A DNA stretch of 53,566 nt, from NCBI GenBank assembly GCA_022819645.1, contig JAJEGU010000016.1:1-53566 (forward strand), in the 5' to 3' direction. The notes beneath the pieces were generated by a model that worked only from the letters and a program-made list of their open reading frames with translations, was not told the origin of the DNA and did no database searches. Shown piece after piece: positions 17,250 to 26,187 of this stretch (its first letter is position 1; every line of letters starts with the position of its first letter). This DNA is from Pseudomonadales bacterium (lineage in GTDB: Bacteria; Pseudomonadota; Gammaproteobacteria; Pseudomonadales; Pseudohongiellaceae). The position numbers were made by a program, and so were the translations under genes.

Positions 17250-19703
17250 ATGGATTCTTCAATCCGAAAAATGGGCTTGTGCATGATTTTGTCGGCTTGC
17301 GGCTCCACCGCCATGGCAGCCGAAGCGGACGCCAGCGCCGCCGGGGCGGTGGAACTCGACTGGCTGTCCCTTGAGAACCTGACGCCGGAACAACGCGCCG
17401 GCATCCCGCCGACATGCTGCGGCGCTTTCATTGATAATAGCAAAACCACCAGCGCGGACTCCGGCGATGAGCGCACCCGCTTCACCAGCGAAGAAGGATT
17501 CACCCGGATCGGCCCCGACACCATTGCCATCAGCGGCGCCGTCACCCTTGCCGAGGGCTTGCGCAGCATCGCCAACGATGGCGCCACCGTCATCGACAAT
17601 GCAACTGAAACCTTTCGTCTCGAAGGCGATGTGGCATTCCGCGAACCCGGCGTGCTGCTGCGGGGTAATTCCGCCCTGATCGACAATGCCGCCAACACCA
17701 GCCGCATCGATTCCGTCCGCTATGTCCTCCACCAGACCGGCATCCACGGCAATGCGGCCACGATGGTCTACGACAGCGAAACCCGCCGCGTCACCCTCGA
17801 TAATGGCGAGTTCAGCCGCTGCGAGCCTGGGGCGCCATTCTGGACCATCGCCGCGGCGAGCATGACCCTGGACCCGGAGCAGGGCCGGGGCACGGCCCGG
17901 GACTTGCGCTTGCGCCTCGGCGACGCCACGGTGTTCCGCTACCCATTCACGCTGGGCTTCCCGCTCGGCGACCAGCGGGTCTCGGGCTTGCTGCCGCCGA
18001 GCATGGGATCCACCCGCAGCGGCGGCCTTGATCTGGAATTGCCCTGGTACCTCAATCTGGCGCCGCACTACGACGCCACCCTGCTGCCGCGGCTCATCAG
18101 CGACCGCGGCGCCATGCTGGGCGCGGAATTCCGCTATCTGGCGAGCTGGTCCATGAATACCCTGAACCTGTCCTGGCTTGGGGACGATGCGCTTTACGAC
18201 CCGAATCTCGCCGGTATCCAGGGCTCGGGGTCGCCCCCGGTCGCCAATCGCTGGTACGCGGCGTTTCAGCATAACGGCTCGCCCGGCAATGGCTGGCGCA
18301 CCCTGGTGGATTTCACCGCGGTCAGCGACCGGAACTGGTTCATCGACCTTGCCGGAGGCGGCCTCGATACCGTGACGCGAAACAACCTCAACCGACAAGC
18401 CCGGCTGAGCTATCAGTCCGGTGTCCTGCAGGCGGACCTGGACCTGCAGCGCATCGAACTCATCGACCCCCTGGCGGACGCCCTGAACATTTCCAAGCCC
18501 TTTGACCGGCTGCCGCATTTCCGCTTCCGCACCGGCCTCGATCTCGGCGCCAACTTCCGTTTTGGCCTTGCCGGCCAGGCCGCCCATTTCGACCGCAATC
18601 TGAACGAAAGCCTCATTTCCCTTGAGCGAATCAACGACGGCGCCCTGGTCAACGGCCGCCGCATCAACCTGTCGCCGCGGCTGGACTGGTCGCTGGAATC
18701 GCCCGGCGCCTTCCTGCGGGCGAGCGCGAACCATGAACTGCTGCGTTACGAACTCGACCGGCAAGCCCTCGGCAGCCCCGGAAACCCAAGCCTCGACATC
18801 ACCGGCTACAGCATCGACAGCGGGCTGGTCTTCGAGCGCGGCCTCCCCGGCAATGGCGCGCAAACCCTGGAGCCGCGGCTGTTTTATCAGTACCGGCAGC
18901 ACCAGGACCAGAGCCTGCTGCCGGTGTTCGACACTTCCGAGCTGAATTTTGGCTTCCCGCAACTGTTTCGCGAGCGACGTTTTAGCGGCGGCGACCGCTT
19001 CGCCGACGCGGACCAGCTAGGCATCGCCATCAGCAGCCGTCTGCTCGACGCCAACGGCCGCGAACGGGGCCGCTTCAGCCTGGGCCAGATCCACTATTTC
19101 CGCGACCGCCTGGTCAGTCTGGCCAATCCGCTGCGGCAATGGGAGCCCCTGTATTCTCCCGTGGAAGACACTTCGGCCCTGGCGGGAGAGATGCAACTGC
19201 GCGTCAACGACAACTGGCGCCTGGGCGCGGACATCCAATGGAATCAGCATTATCGGGCCGTGGACGAAGGCAGCCTGCAACTGCGCTACCAGCGCGACAG
19301 CGAGCGCCTGTTCAATTTTTCCTGGCGTTACCGCTCGCTGGTGCAGGCCACGCCCTTCCTGCGGCGCGCCGGCATCGACCCGGCCATCGACCAGACCGAC
19401 CTGTCCGGCGCCTGGCCCCTTGCGACCAACTGGAAGCTGCTGGGGCGCTGGAACCACGATCACGCCAATTCGCGGAACCTTGAGCTCTTCGCCGGGGTCG
19501 AATATCGTAACTGCTGCGCCACCATTCGCGTGATCGCGCGGGAGTGGCTTGACGAATATGAATTGTTTGTCCCTAATGTGCCTGCCAATCGCGGCGTTTT
19601 CGTGCAGTTCGTGCTGCATGGCATCGGCAACCTCGCCGGCGGCGGATTGAGCGATTTGCTGAGCGACGGAATACAGGGATTCAGAGACCCGGACCATGAA
19701 TAG
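17250..19703 (+). CDS. lptD: LPS-assembly outer membrane protein LptD
   Basis: Beta-barrel that, with LptE, inserts lipopolysaccharide into the outer leaflet. The 817-residue protein has a signal peptide (cleavage likely after AMA), an N-terminal OstA-like domain and a long C-terminal barrel. Cysteine pairs at 56-57 (PPTCCGAF) and 755-756 (RNCCATIR) match the positions that form inter-domain disulfides in LptD. The start is the ATG at 17250; the reading frame is open much further upstream but antisense to amgK. The signal peptide contains LSAC, which resembles a lipobox. It overlaps surA by eight bases and heads an operon through apaH. Confidence 0.95.
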   Translation: MDSSIRKMGLCMILSACGSTAMAAEADASAAGAVELDWLSLENLTPEQRAGIPPTCCGAFIDNSKTTSADSGDERTRFTSEEGFTRIGPDTIAISGAVTLAEGLRSIANDGATVIDNATETFRLEGDVAFREPGVLLRGNSALIDNAANTSRIDSVRYVLHQTGIHGNAATMVYDSETRRVTLDNGEFSRCEPGAPFWTIAAASMTLDPEQGRGTARDLRLRLGDATVFRYPFTLGFPLGDQRVSGLLPPSMGSTRSGGLDLELPWYLNLAPHYDATLLPRLISDRGAMLGAEFRYLASWSMNTLNLSWLGDDALYDPNLAGIQGSGSPPVANRWYAAFQHNGSPGNGWRTLVDFTAVSDRNWFIDLAGGGLDTVTRNNLNRQARLSYQSGVLQADLDLQRIELIDPLADALNISKPFDRLPHFRFRTGLDLGANFRFGLAGQAAHFDRNLNESLISLERINDGALVNGRRINLSPRLDWSLESPGAFLRASANHELLRYELDRQALGSPGNPSLDITGYSIDSGLVFERGLPGNGAQTLEPRLFYQYRQHQDQSLLPVFDTSELNFGFPQLFRERRFSGGDRFADADQLGIAISSRLLDANGRERGRFSLGQIHYFRDRLVSLANPLRQWEPLYSPVEDTSALAGEMQLRVNDNWRLGADIQWNQHYRAVDEGSLQLRYQRDSERLFNFSWRYRSLVQATPFLRRAGIDPAIDQTDLSGAWPLATNWKLLGRWNHDHANSRNLELFAGVEYRNCCATIRVIAREWLDEYELFVPNVPANRGVFVQFVLHGIGNLAGGGLSDLLSDGIQGFRDPDHE

Positions 19704-20997
19704 AACGCTTCCCGCCGGCATGGCGCCGATGCTGGCCCTGCTGCTGGCCGTGCTGCCCCTGGCGCAAGCCGCCGCCCAGGAGCGGCAGATGCTCGACCGG
19801 ATTGTGGCCATCGTCGATACCGGCGTGGTGCTGCAAAGTGAAGTCGACTCCCGCCTCGCGGACATCATCACCAATGCCCGGCGCAACAATCAGCCGGAGC
19901 CCGATCTCGAGGCGATTTATGACGATGTGCTCGAAGCCCTGGTGCTGGAAAATCTGCAGATGCAGATCGCCGAACGCATCAATATCCGCTTTGACGACGA
20001 CACCATCAACCGGATCCTCGGCTCCATGGCGGCCAACAGCAACATGAGCTTTGAGGAATACGTGACCACCCTGGAACAGGCTGGCGTGTACCTGCAAACC
20101 CGGGAACAGGTGCGGCAGCAGATGACCCTGCAGGAATTGCAGCGCGGCCTGGTCAACCAGCGCATCCGCATCACCGACCAGGAAATCGAAAACTTCATCA
20201 ATTCCGAAATGGGGCAGGAACTGATGCAGGCGGATTACCTCCTCAACCACATGCTGGTGCCATTCGAAGCCGGGGAAGAGGAAACCGTCCGCCAGCGGAA
20301 GATGCGCTACGCCGGCGACCTCATTGCCCGGCTCGAAGCCAGCGAGAACTTCGCCGAGCTGCGGGCCCAGGCCATGCAGGGAGGCGAATTTCCGGTGACC
20401 GCCACGGATTTCGGCTGGCGCAAGCTCGACCAGATTCCCGGGCTGTTCGCCGAGTCCGTGGAGGGCATGAGCGTCGGCGGCGTCGAAGGGCCGTTTGAAG
20501 CGGCCAACGGCCTGCACATCATCGAGCTGACGGACCAGCGTGGCGGCACTTCCCAGTTGGTGCGGCAGACCCATCTGCGCCACATCATGCTCAGCCCCAA
20601 TGAAATCCGCGACGAAGAGCAGTCGCTCGCCGAAATCCGGCGCCTGCGCCAGCGCATTCTCGACGGCGAGGATTTTGCCGTCATCGCCCGGCAGAACTCC
20701 GATGACGCCGCCTCGGTGGTTGCCGGCGGCGATCTCGACTGGATCAATGAGGGCGGCATGCCGCAATCCTGGGAAGTCGCGGTGAATGAAATGGAAGAAG
20801 GCGAGCTCAGCGAACCCATTCGCACCGAAACCGGCTGGCATCTCATCGAAGTGCTCGGGCGGCGTCTGTCCGACCTCAGCCAGGACTTCATCCGGGCCGA
20901 GGCGGAAAACCTGCTGCGCGACCGCAAGTTCGATCTGGAATTGCAGAACTGGCTGATCGAGATTCGCGAAGAAGCCTTTGTCGAATTCGTCGAGTGA
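19696..20997 (+). CDS. surA: Periplasmic chaperone / peptidyl-prolyl isomerase SurA
   Basis: Escorts outer-membrane proteins, LptD included, to the BAM complex. It has a signal peptide (MLALLLAVLPLAQAAAQ), the SurA N-terminal chaperone region (LDRIVAIVDTGVVLQSEVD), and two parvulin-type domains at about residues 170-275 and 285-385 (the second beginning HLRHIMLSP). The length of 433 residues is typical. It overlaps the lptD 3' end by eight bases, and pdxA follows four bases after its stop. Confidence 0.96.
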   Translation: MNRTLPAGMAPMLALLLAVLPLAQAAAQERQMLDRIVAIVDTGVVLQSEVDSRLADIITNARRNNQPEPDLEAIYDDVLEALVLENLQMQIAERINIRFDDDTINRILGSMAANSNMSFEEYVTTLEQAGVYLQTREQVRQQMTLQELQRGLVNQRIRITDQEIENFINSEMGQELMQADYLLNHMLVPFEAGEEETVRQRKMRYAGDLIARLEASENFAELRAQAMQGGEFPVTATDFGWRKLDQIPGLFAESVEGMSVGGVEGPFEAANGLHIIELTDQRGGTSQLVRQTHLRHIMLSPNEIRDEEQSLAEIRRLRQRILDGEDFAVIARQNSDDAASVVAGGDLDWINEGGMPQSWEVAVNEMEEGELSEPIRTETGWHLIEVLGRRLSDLSQDFIRAEAENLLRDRKFDLELQNWLIEIREEAFVEFVE

Positions 20998-21001
20998 GAG
21001 C

Positions 21002-21988
21002 TTGGTTTACCGAATCGCGCTGACTCCCGGGGAACCCGCCGGCATCGGGCCGGATATCTGTGTCCAAATCGCCCAGTCGCCGCCCCCGGGCATCGAACTC
21101 GTCGCCTATGCCGATCCGGCGTTGCTGCGGGAGCGGGCGAGCCTGCTTGACCTGCCACTGCGCCTGACCCAGGCCGGCGCTATTCCCCGGCAGTGCGAAA
21201 CCGGGGAATTGCGGGTGGCTCCCAGCCATCTGGCGGCAGCTTCATCGGCCGGCGAACTCGATGCGGCCAACGCCGGCTACGTGCTGGCAAGCCTCGAAGC
21301 CGCCACCCGCGCCGTGCTGCGCGGCGACGCCCATGCCCTGGTAACCGGCCCGGTGCACAAGGCGGTCATCAACCGGGCGGGCTTCGCTTTTTCCGGCCAC
21401 ACCGAATTCCTCGCCGACATTTGCGAATGCGAGAGCAGCGTCATGATGCTGGCGACTCCGGGCCTGCGGGTGGCCCTGGCGACGACGCATCTGCCGCTCA
21501 GGGAAGTGGCCGCGGCCATCACCCGGGACCGGCTGCTCGATGTCGCTCGAATCCTGCACCGGGACTTGCGGCGCCGCTTCGGCATCGAAAAACCCCACAT
21601 CCTCGTCTGCGGCCTCAATCCGCACGCCGGCGAATCCGGAGAACTCGGCAGCGAAGAGACCGAAATCATCGAGCCCGTTCTTGCCGAACTGCGGGATGAG
21701 GGAATCCGCCTCACTGGCCCGCTGCCGGCGGACAGCCTGTTTACGCCGTCCCGGCTCGACAACGCCGACGCGGTACTCAGCATGTACCACGACCAGGGCC
21801 TGCCGGTGCTCAAATTCAAGGGTTTCGGCAATGCCGTCAATATCACCCTCGGTCTGCCCATCATCCGCACTTCGGTGGACCATGGCACCGCACTCGATAT
21901 CGCCGGCAGCGGCGCCGCCGATTGCGGAAGCCTGCTCCACGCCATCGAAACCGCCGTGGAAATGCTGCAAGCAGGCGATTCCCCGTGA
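21002..21988 (+). CDS. pdxA: 4-hydroxythreonine-4-phosphate dehydrogenase
   Basis: NAD-dependent oxidation step of DXP-dependent pyridoxal 5'-phosphate synthesis. Motifs include LTPGEPAGIGPDI, GPVHKAVINRAGFAFSGHTE, CGLNPHAGESGELG, ADSLF and YHDQGLPVLKFKGFG, which contribute the metal-binding histidines. No ATG is available: the most likely start is TTG at 21002, giving 328 residues (about 329 in E. coli), with GAGAG just upstream; a TTG at 20978 is also in frame. The stop overlaps the rsmA GTG. Confidence 0.95.
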   Translation: MVYRIALTPGEPAGIGPDICVQIAQSPPPGIELVAYADPALLRERASLLDLPLRLTQAGAIPRQCETGELRVAPSHLAAASSAGELDAANAGYVLASLEAATRAVLRGDAHALVTGPVHKAVINRAGFAFSGHTEFLADICECESSVMMLATPGLRVALATTHLPLREVAAAITRDRLLDVARILHRDLRRRFGIEKPHILVCGLNPHAGESGELGSEETEIIEPVLAELRDEGIRLTGPLPADSLFTPSRLDNADAVLSMYHDQGLPVLKFKGFGNAVNITLGLPIIRTSVDHGTALDIAGSGAADCGSLLHAIETAVEMLQAGDSP

Positions 21989-22794
21989 CCCGGCCCGGCC
22001 AGACGCACCGGCCCCGCAAACGCTTCGGCCAGAATTTCCTGCGGGACAAACAAGTCATCCACCGCATCCTGGAAGCCGTGGCGCCCCGGAAGGAAGACCA
22101 CATCGTCGAGATCGGCCCCGGCGACGGCGCCCTGACCCGGGGGCTTGCGACGGCGGCGGGGAAACTCGACTGCATTGAACTCGACCGGGACCTTGCCCGG
22201 CAGCTTGCGCTGGAGTTCCGGGGAAGGGAAAACGTGCGGGTTCACTGCGCTGATGTGCTCGGCTTCGACCTTGCCGGCCTTGCTCCCCCCGGGCGGGGAC
22301 TGCGGGTGGTGGGCAATCTGCCCTACAATATCTCGACGCCGGTGCTGTTCCATCTGCTCAAGACGTCTCACCGGTTAACCGACATGACTTTCATGCTGCA
22401 ACGGGAAGTCGTCGACCGCATGACGGCGACTCCCGGCAGCCGTGACTATGGCAGATTGAGCATCATGCTGGCCTATTACTGCTCGAGCGACAAACTGTTT
22501 GCCGTGCCCCCCGAGGCCTTCCGGCCGCAACCCCGGGTGGTGTCCACCGTGGTCCGGCTGCGGCCGCATCACCCACTGCCGCTGCCGGCCGCGGACGAAG
22601 CCGGCCTTGCCGCGCTCGTACGGGCCGCCTTCAGCCAGCGTCGCAAGACCCTGCGCAACTGCCTCAGCCAATATGCCAGACCGGAACTGCTGCGGACCCT
22701 CGGCCTCGACCCGGAAGCAAGGCCCGAACAACTGGAGCCCGGGGACTATATTCGCATCAGCAATGCCATCGCGGCGGCGGGCCAGGGCAAATGA
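21985..22794 (+). CDS. rsmA: 16S rRNA dimethyladenosine transferase
   Basis: KsgA/RsmA dimethylates two adjacent adenosines at the 3' end of 16S rRNA late in 30S assembly. The 269-residue protein begins at a GTG overlapping the pdxA stop (GTGA). It shows the family N-terminus KRFGQNFLRD, SAM motif EIGPGDGALT, the catalytic NLPYNISTPVLF and the C-terminal FSQRRKTLRNCL. Its end overlaps the apaG start by four bases. Confidence 0.97.
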   Translation: MTRPGQTHRPRKRFGQNFLRDKQVIHRILEAVAPRKEDHIVEIGPGDGALTRGLATAAGKLDCIELDRDLARQLALEFRGRENVRVHCADVLGFDLAGLAPPGRGLRVVGNLPYNISTPVLFHLLKTSHRLTDMTFMLQREVVDRMTATPGSRDYGRLSIMLAYYCSSDKLFAVPPEAFRPQPRVVSTVVRLRPHHPLPLPAADEAGLAALVRAAFSQRRKTLRNCLSQYARPELLRTLGLDPEARPEQLEPGDYIRISNAIAAAGQGK

Positions 22795-23171
22795 CCGATC
22801 CGGCGGAACAGATCGAAATCACCCCTGTGGCGATGTTTCTCGAGGAGCAGTCCGACCCGGAGAACCATCGCTTCACCTTCGCCTATACCATCGAAATCGC
22901 CAACCACGGGGCGGAGCCGGTGCAATTGCTGGCCCGGCACTGGTACATCACCAATGCCAATGACGAGGTGCAGGAAGTCGAGGGGCCCGGCGTGGTGGGA
23001 GTGCAACCCACCATCGCGCCGGGAGAGGCGTTCCGCTACAGCAGCGGGGCGATTCTGGAAACCGAAACCGGCACCATGCACGGCGCTTACCACATGGTGA
23101 CCGCCGACGGGATGCATTTCGAAGCGCCAATTCCCATGTTTCTGCTCGCCCCGCCCAGAACCATTCACTGA
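22791..23171 (+). CDS. apaG: ApaG domain protein
   Basis: A 126-residue all-beta ApaG protein; its biochemical role is unsettled (reported links to Mg/Co resistance and nucleotide binding). Family motifs are FAYTIEIANHGAEPVQLLAR, HWYITNANDEVQEVEGPGVVG, and IAPGEAFRYSSGA followed by TMHGAYHM. The ATG overlaps the rsmA stop (ATGA), and apaH follows after 34 bases, the standard rsmA-apaG-apaH order. Confidence 0.96.
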   Translation: MTDPAEQIEITPVAMFLEEQSDPENHRFTFAYTIEIANHGAEPVQLLARHWYITNANDEVQEVEGPGVVGVQPTIAPGEAFRYSSGAILETETGTMHGAYHMVTADGMHFEAPIPMFLLAPPRTIH

Positions 23172-23205
23172 TTTTTCGAACAAAAGCACAAGAAAAGGAC
23201 GAGAA

Positions 23206-24018
23206 ATGGCTACCTACGCAGTCGGGGATATTCAGGGTTGCTACAAGCCACTCAGGAAACTGCTCCGGAAAATCGGCTTCAAGCCGGACGGCGACCGGCT
23301 CTGGTGCGTGGGAGACCTGATCAACCGCGGACCGAAATCACTGGAAACCCTGCGCCTGCTGCGGGACATGGACGATTCCCTGATCACCGTGCTCGGCAAT
23401 CACGATCTGCACTTTCTCGCCGTGCATGAAGGCTGCGCCCCCATGCGCCGCAAGGACCGGCTGCGGGAATTGCTCGCGGCGCCGGACTGCGGCGAACTCG
23501 CCGACTGGCTGCGGGGCAAGCCACTGGCGCATTGCGAAACCGTCGAAACCGATTCCGGCCCCCGCCGCTTCCTCATGGTGCACGCTGGCATGGCGCCGGA
23601 CTGGTCCATCGGCAAGACCCTGGCGCTGGCGGCGGAAGTCGAAAAAGCCCTGCGCAAGAAGCCGCGCAAGTTTCTTTCCCACATGTACGGCGACGAACCC
23701 GGCCTGTGGGACGATGAGCTGCGCAGGCAGCGCCGCCTGCGCGTCATCACCAATTATCTGACCCGGATCCGCTTCTGCGACGCCCACGGTCGCCTGCGGC
23801 TCGACCTGAAGGAAGGCATCGACACCGCCCCGCCCGGATACGAGCCCTGGTTTCGCTGGCAGCGGCCCGGGGAGGATACCGATATCGTCTTTGGTCACTG
23901 GGCCGCCATTGAAGGCGTCACCGGGGTTGACCGGGTCCACGCCCTCGACACCGGCTGCGTCTGGGGCGGAAAACTCACCGCCATGCGCCTGGAAGACGGC
24001 CGGCGATTCAGCGTTTGA
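23206..24018 (+). CDS. apaH: Symmetrical bis(5'-nucleosyl)-tetraphosphatase
   Basis: Hydrolyses Ap4A to two ADP and also removes Np4 caps from RNA in E. coli. The 270-residue protein has the metallophosphoesterase motifs: YAVGDIQGCYKPL, VGDLINRGPKS, GNHDLHFLAVHEG, and FGHWA near the end. AAGGACGAGAA precedes the ATG as a ribosome-binding site. It ends the lptD-apaH run; cca follows after 48 bases. Confidence 0.97.
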   Translation: MATYAVGDIQGCYKPLRKLLRKIGFKPDGDRLWCVGDLINRGPKSLETLRLLRDMDDSLITVLGNHDLHFLAVHEGCAPMRRKDRLRELLAAPDCGELADWLRGKPLAHCETVETDSGPRRFLMVHAGMAPDWSIGKTLALAAEVEKALRKKPRKFLSHMYGDEPGLWDDELRRQRRLRVITNYLTRIRFCDAHGRLRLDLKEGIDTAPPGYEPWFRWQRPGEDTDIVFGHWAAIEGVTGVDRVHALDTGCVWGGKLTAMRLEDGRRFSV

Positions 24019-24066
24019 CGCCCCACGTCGTTATAATAGGGCCTGTATCCAGCGCGGAAGCGACTC

Positions 24067-25287
24067 ATGCAAACCCACCTGGTAGGCGGCGCGGTGCGCG
24101 ACAGGCTGCTTGAACTCCCGGTCACTGAGCGGGACTGGGTGGTGGTGGGCGCGAGTGGCGGCGAGCTGGAAAAACTCGGTTTTCAGAAAATCGGCAAGGA
24201 TTTTCCCGTCTACCTGCATCCCGAGACCAGGGAACAACACGCCCTCGCCCGGCGCGAGCGGAAAACCGGCCCGGGGCATACCGGCTTTGCCGTGGACGCC
24301 GGCCCCGAGGTCAGCCTGGAAGAAGACCTGGCAAGGCGCGACCTGACCATCAACGCCATGGCCGAAACCGAATCCGGCGAGTTGATCGACCCCCACGGCG
24401 GCCGCGATGATCTGCAAGCCAGGGTGCTGCGCCACGTGTCCCCCGCTTTCCGGGAAGACCCCCTGCGGATACTTCGGGTTGCCCGCTTCGCCGCGCGGTT
24501 CCACCATTTCGGCTTTTCGGTGGCGCCGGAAACCCTGGAGTTGATGCGGCAAATGACTGCTGCGGGAGAACTCGCCGAACTGCCCAGGGAGCGAATCTGG
24601 CGGGAAGTGGAACTCGCCCTGGGCAGCCAGTCCCCCGAGCGGTTTTTCACCGTTCTGCGCGACTGCGGTGCCCTGGCCGAACTGTTGCCCGAAGTGGACC
24701 AGTTGTTCGGCGTGCCCCAGCCGGAAAAATACCACCCGGAAATCGATACCGGCGTGCATACCCTGATGTGCGTCAAGGCGGCTGCGCATCTCACCGAAGA
24801 CAGCGTGGTGCGTTATGCGGTATTGCTGCACGACCTCGGCAAGGGCGTCACCGACCCGGCCGGGTGGCCAAGCCACCATGGCCACGAGGAACTCGGCGTC
24901 CCTCTGGTGAAGAATGTCAACCAGCGGCTCGGGGCGCCGAAAGAATTCGCCCGGATGGCGGAACTTGTCTGCAAGTACCACACCCTGCAACATCGGGTGC
25001 TGAGCCTGCGTCCGGCCACCGTATTGCGTCTGCTCTCGGGTCTTGACGCCATCCGCCGCCCGGAAAGATTCCAGCGCTTTCTCACCGCCTGCCTCGCCGA
25101 CGCCAGGGGGCGGACGGGTTACGAGGATTGCGACTATCCCCAGAACGCCTATCTGGAAAGCATGCTCGCGGCGGTGAATGCCGTCGACGCCGGCGCCCTG
25201 CTGCGGGAAAAACCCCAGGCCAACGCCGCCGAACTCATTGCCCGGGAGCGCATTGCGGCAATCCGCCAGGCCCAGGCTCCTGGATAG
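24067..25287 (+). CDS. cca: CCA-adding enzyme (tRNA nucleotidyltransferase) with HD domain
   Basis: Adds or repairs the 3' CCA of tRNAs without a template. The class II nucleotidyltransferase head is clear ([48 protein letters not shown]), with [11 protein letters not shown] in the neck region and an HD phosphohydrolase domain ([11 protein letters not shown]) in the C-terminal half, as in the E. coli multifunctional enzyme. It is 406 residues. Its last residues (QAQAPG) and stop are encoded by a repeat motif CAGGCTCCTGG, and the stop overlaps the folM GTG. A TATAAT at 24032 upstream may be part of its promoter. Confidence 0.96.
   Translation: MQTHLVGGAVRDRLLELPVTERDWVVVGASGGELEKLGFQKIGKDFPVYLHPETREQHALARRERKTGPGHTGFAVDAGPEVSLEEDLARRDLTINAMAETESGELIDPHGGRDDLQARVLRHVSPAFREDPLRILRVARFAARFHHFGFSVAPETLELMRQMTAAGELAELPRERIWREVELALGSQSPERFFTVLRDCGALAELLPEVDQLFGVPQPEKYHPEIDTGVHTLMCVKAAAHLTEDSVVRYAVLLHDLGKGVTDPAGWPSHHGHEELGVPLVKNVNQRLGAPKEFARMAELVCKYHTLQHRVLSLRPATVLRLLSGLDAIRRPERFQRFLTACLADARGRTGYEDCDYPQNAYLESMLAAVNAVDAGALLREKPQANAAELIARERIAAIRQAQAPG
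25271..25283. repeat. Short MITE-like end motif at the cca 3' end
   Basis: CCCAGGCTCCTGG matches the outermost terminal bases of the 167-bp MITE-like elements. It is short and could be coincidental, but it again lies at the last codons of a gene. Confidence 0.4.
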
Positions 25288-26087
25288 TGAAACCGGCAAG
25301 CGAAGCGGAAAACGCGCCGGTGGTTCTTGTCACCGGCGGCGCCCGGCGCATCGGCGCGGCGATTGCGGCGGCATTTCATGCCAGGGGCTATCGCCTGCTG
25401 CTGCACTGCCGCGTCTCGCTCGCCGCAGCCGAGGCGCTGGCCGCGGAATGCAATGCCCGCAGGGCGGCTTCCGCCGCGGTGCTTTGCGCCGACCTGAACG
25501 AGCCGGAATCGGCCCGCGAACTCGCCGGCAAGGCCCTTGCCCGTTTCGGGCGCCTCGACGTGCTGGTGAACAATGCTTCGAGCTATTACCCCACGGTTTT
25601 CGGCCATGTCAGCCCCGCGCAGTGGGAAGACCTGCAGGGCAGCAATCTGCGCGGGCATTTCTTCCTAAGCCAGGCGCTGGCGGAGGCCTTGCGCCAGCGG
25701 CGCGGCGCCATCGTCAATATTACCGATGTTCACGCCCTGCGCCCGCCGCGCGACTATTCCGCCTATGCCATCGCCAAGGCCGGGCTTGCCGCCATGACGC
25801 GCTCCCTGGCCATCGAGCTTGCCCCGGAAGTGCGGGTCAACGCCATCGCCCCCGGCGCGATACTCTGGCCCGAAACCCCGGGACCTGAAGAACCGGGGAC
25901 TGAAACCCCGGCGGGCGAATCGGCGCTGGAAACCACCGAGGCCCGCAAACGCATCCTGCAATCCATCCCCCTGCAAACCACCGGAACCCCGGAACAGGTG
26001 GCGGCGCTCTGCTGCTTCCTCGCCGCCGAAGCCCACTACCTCACCGGCCAGACCATCCACCTCGACGGTGGCCGGCACCTGCTTTGA
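25287..26087 (+). CDS. folM: Pteridine reductase-type SDR (FolM / PTR1-like)
   Basis: NADPH-dependent reductase of dihydropterins or dihydrofolate. The TGGARRIG motif (TGxxxRxG) distinguishes pteridine reductases from generic SDRs; LVNNASSYYPT, the YSAYAIAK catalytic Tyr/Lys and PG are present. It begins at a GTG overlapping the cca stop by one base, giving 266 residues. The residues after APGAILWPE form a Pro/Glu/Thr-rich insert in the substrate loop. folK and folB lie nearby on the other strand, which supports a folate/pterin role; a DUF4143 ATPase now intervenes. Confidence 0.85.
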   Translation: MKPASEAENAPVVLVTGGARRIGAAIAAAFHARGYRLLLHCRVSLAAAEALAAECNARRAASAAVLCADLNEPESARELAGKALARFGRLDVLVNNASSYYPTVFGHVSPAQWEDLQGSNLRGHFFLSQALAEALRQRRGAIVNITDVHALRPPRDYSAYAIAKAGLAAMTRSLAIELAPEVRVNAIAPGAILWPETPGPEEPGTETPAGESALETTEARKRILQSIPLQTTGTPEQVAALCCFLAAEAHYLTGQTIHLDGGRHLL

Positions 26088-26095
26088 TTTCTTTA

Positions 26096-26187
26096 CAAAT
26101 GAATGGTTATAAATATTACAAAATGCTGGTTGAAAAAGTTACGTTTGCATGGATAAAATAGTTGCAAATTGCTGGTTATGAAAATCC
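26096..26187. repeat. Four AT-rich 23-bp tandem repeats abutting an ATPase start
   Basis: Units at 26096, 26119, 26142 and 26165 have an exact 23-base period and end at the GTG of the next gene. Units 1, 2 and 4 share CAAA...TGGTT; unit 4 vs unit 2 agree at about 16 of 23 positions, unit 3 is the most diverged. The stretch is sharply AT-rich against its GC-rich surroundings. Two-turn spacing would place sites on one face of the helix, suggesting an operator. Confidence 0.7.

Noticed and set aside
17259..18962. 567-codon frame antisense to lptD
   Set aside because: Shadow of lptD, with no recognisable domain.
24015..24037. TTGACG and TATAAT before cca as a complete promoter
   Set aside because: Spacing is only 11 bases, too short for sigma70; the TATAAT may still be a -10 with an unrecognised -35.
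26096..26187. 23-bp tandem repeats as a mini CRISPR array
   Set aside because: No spacers between units and no cas genes; contiguous imperfect repeats instead.
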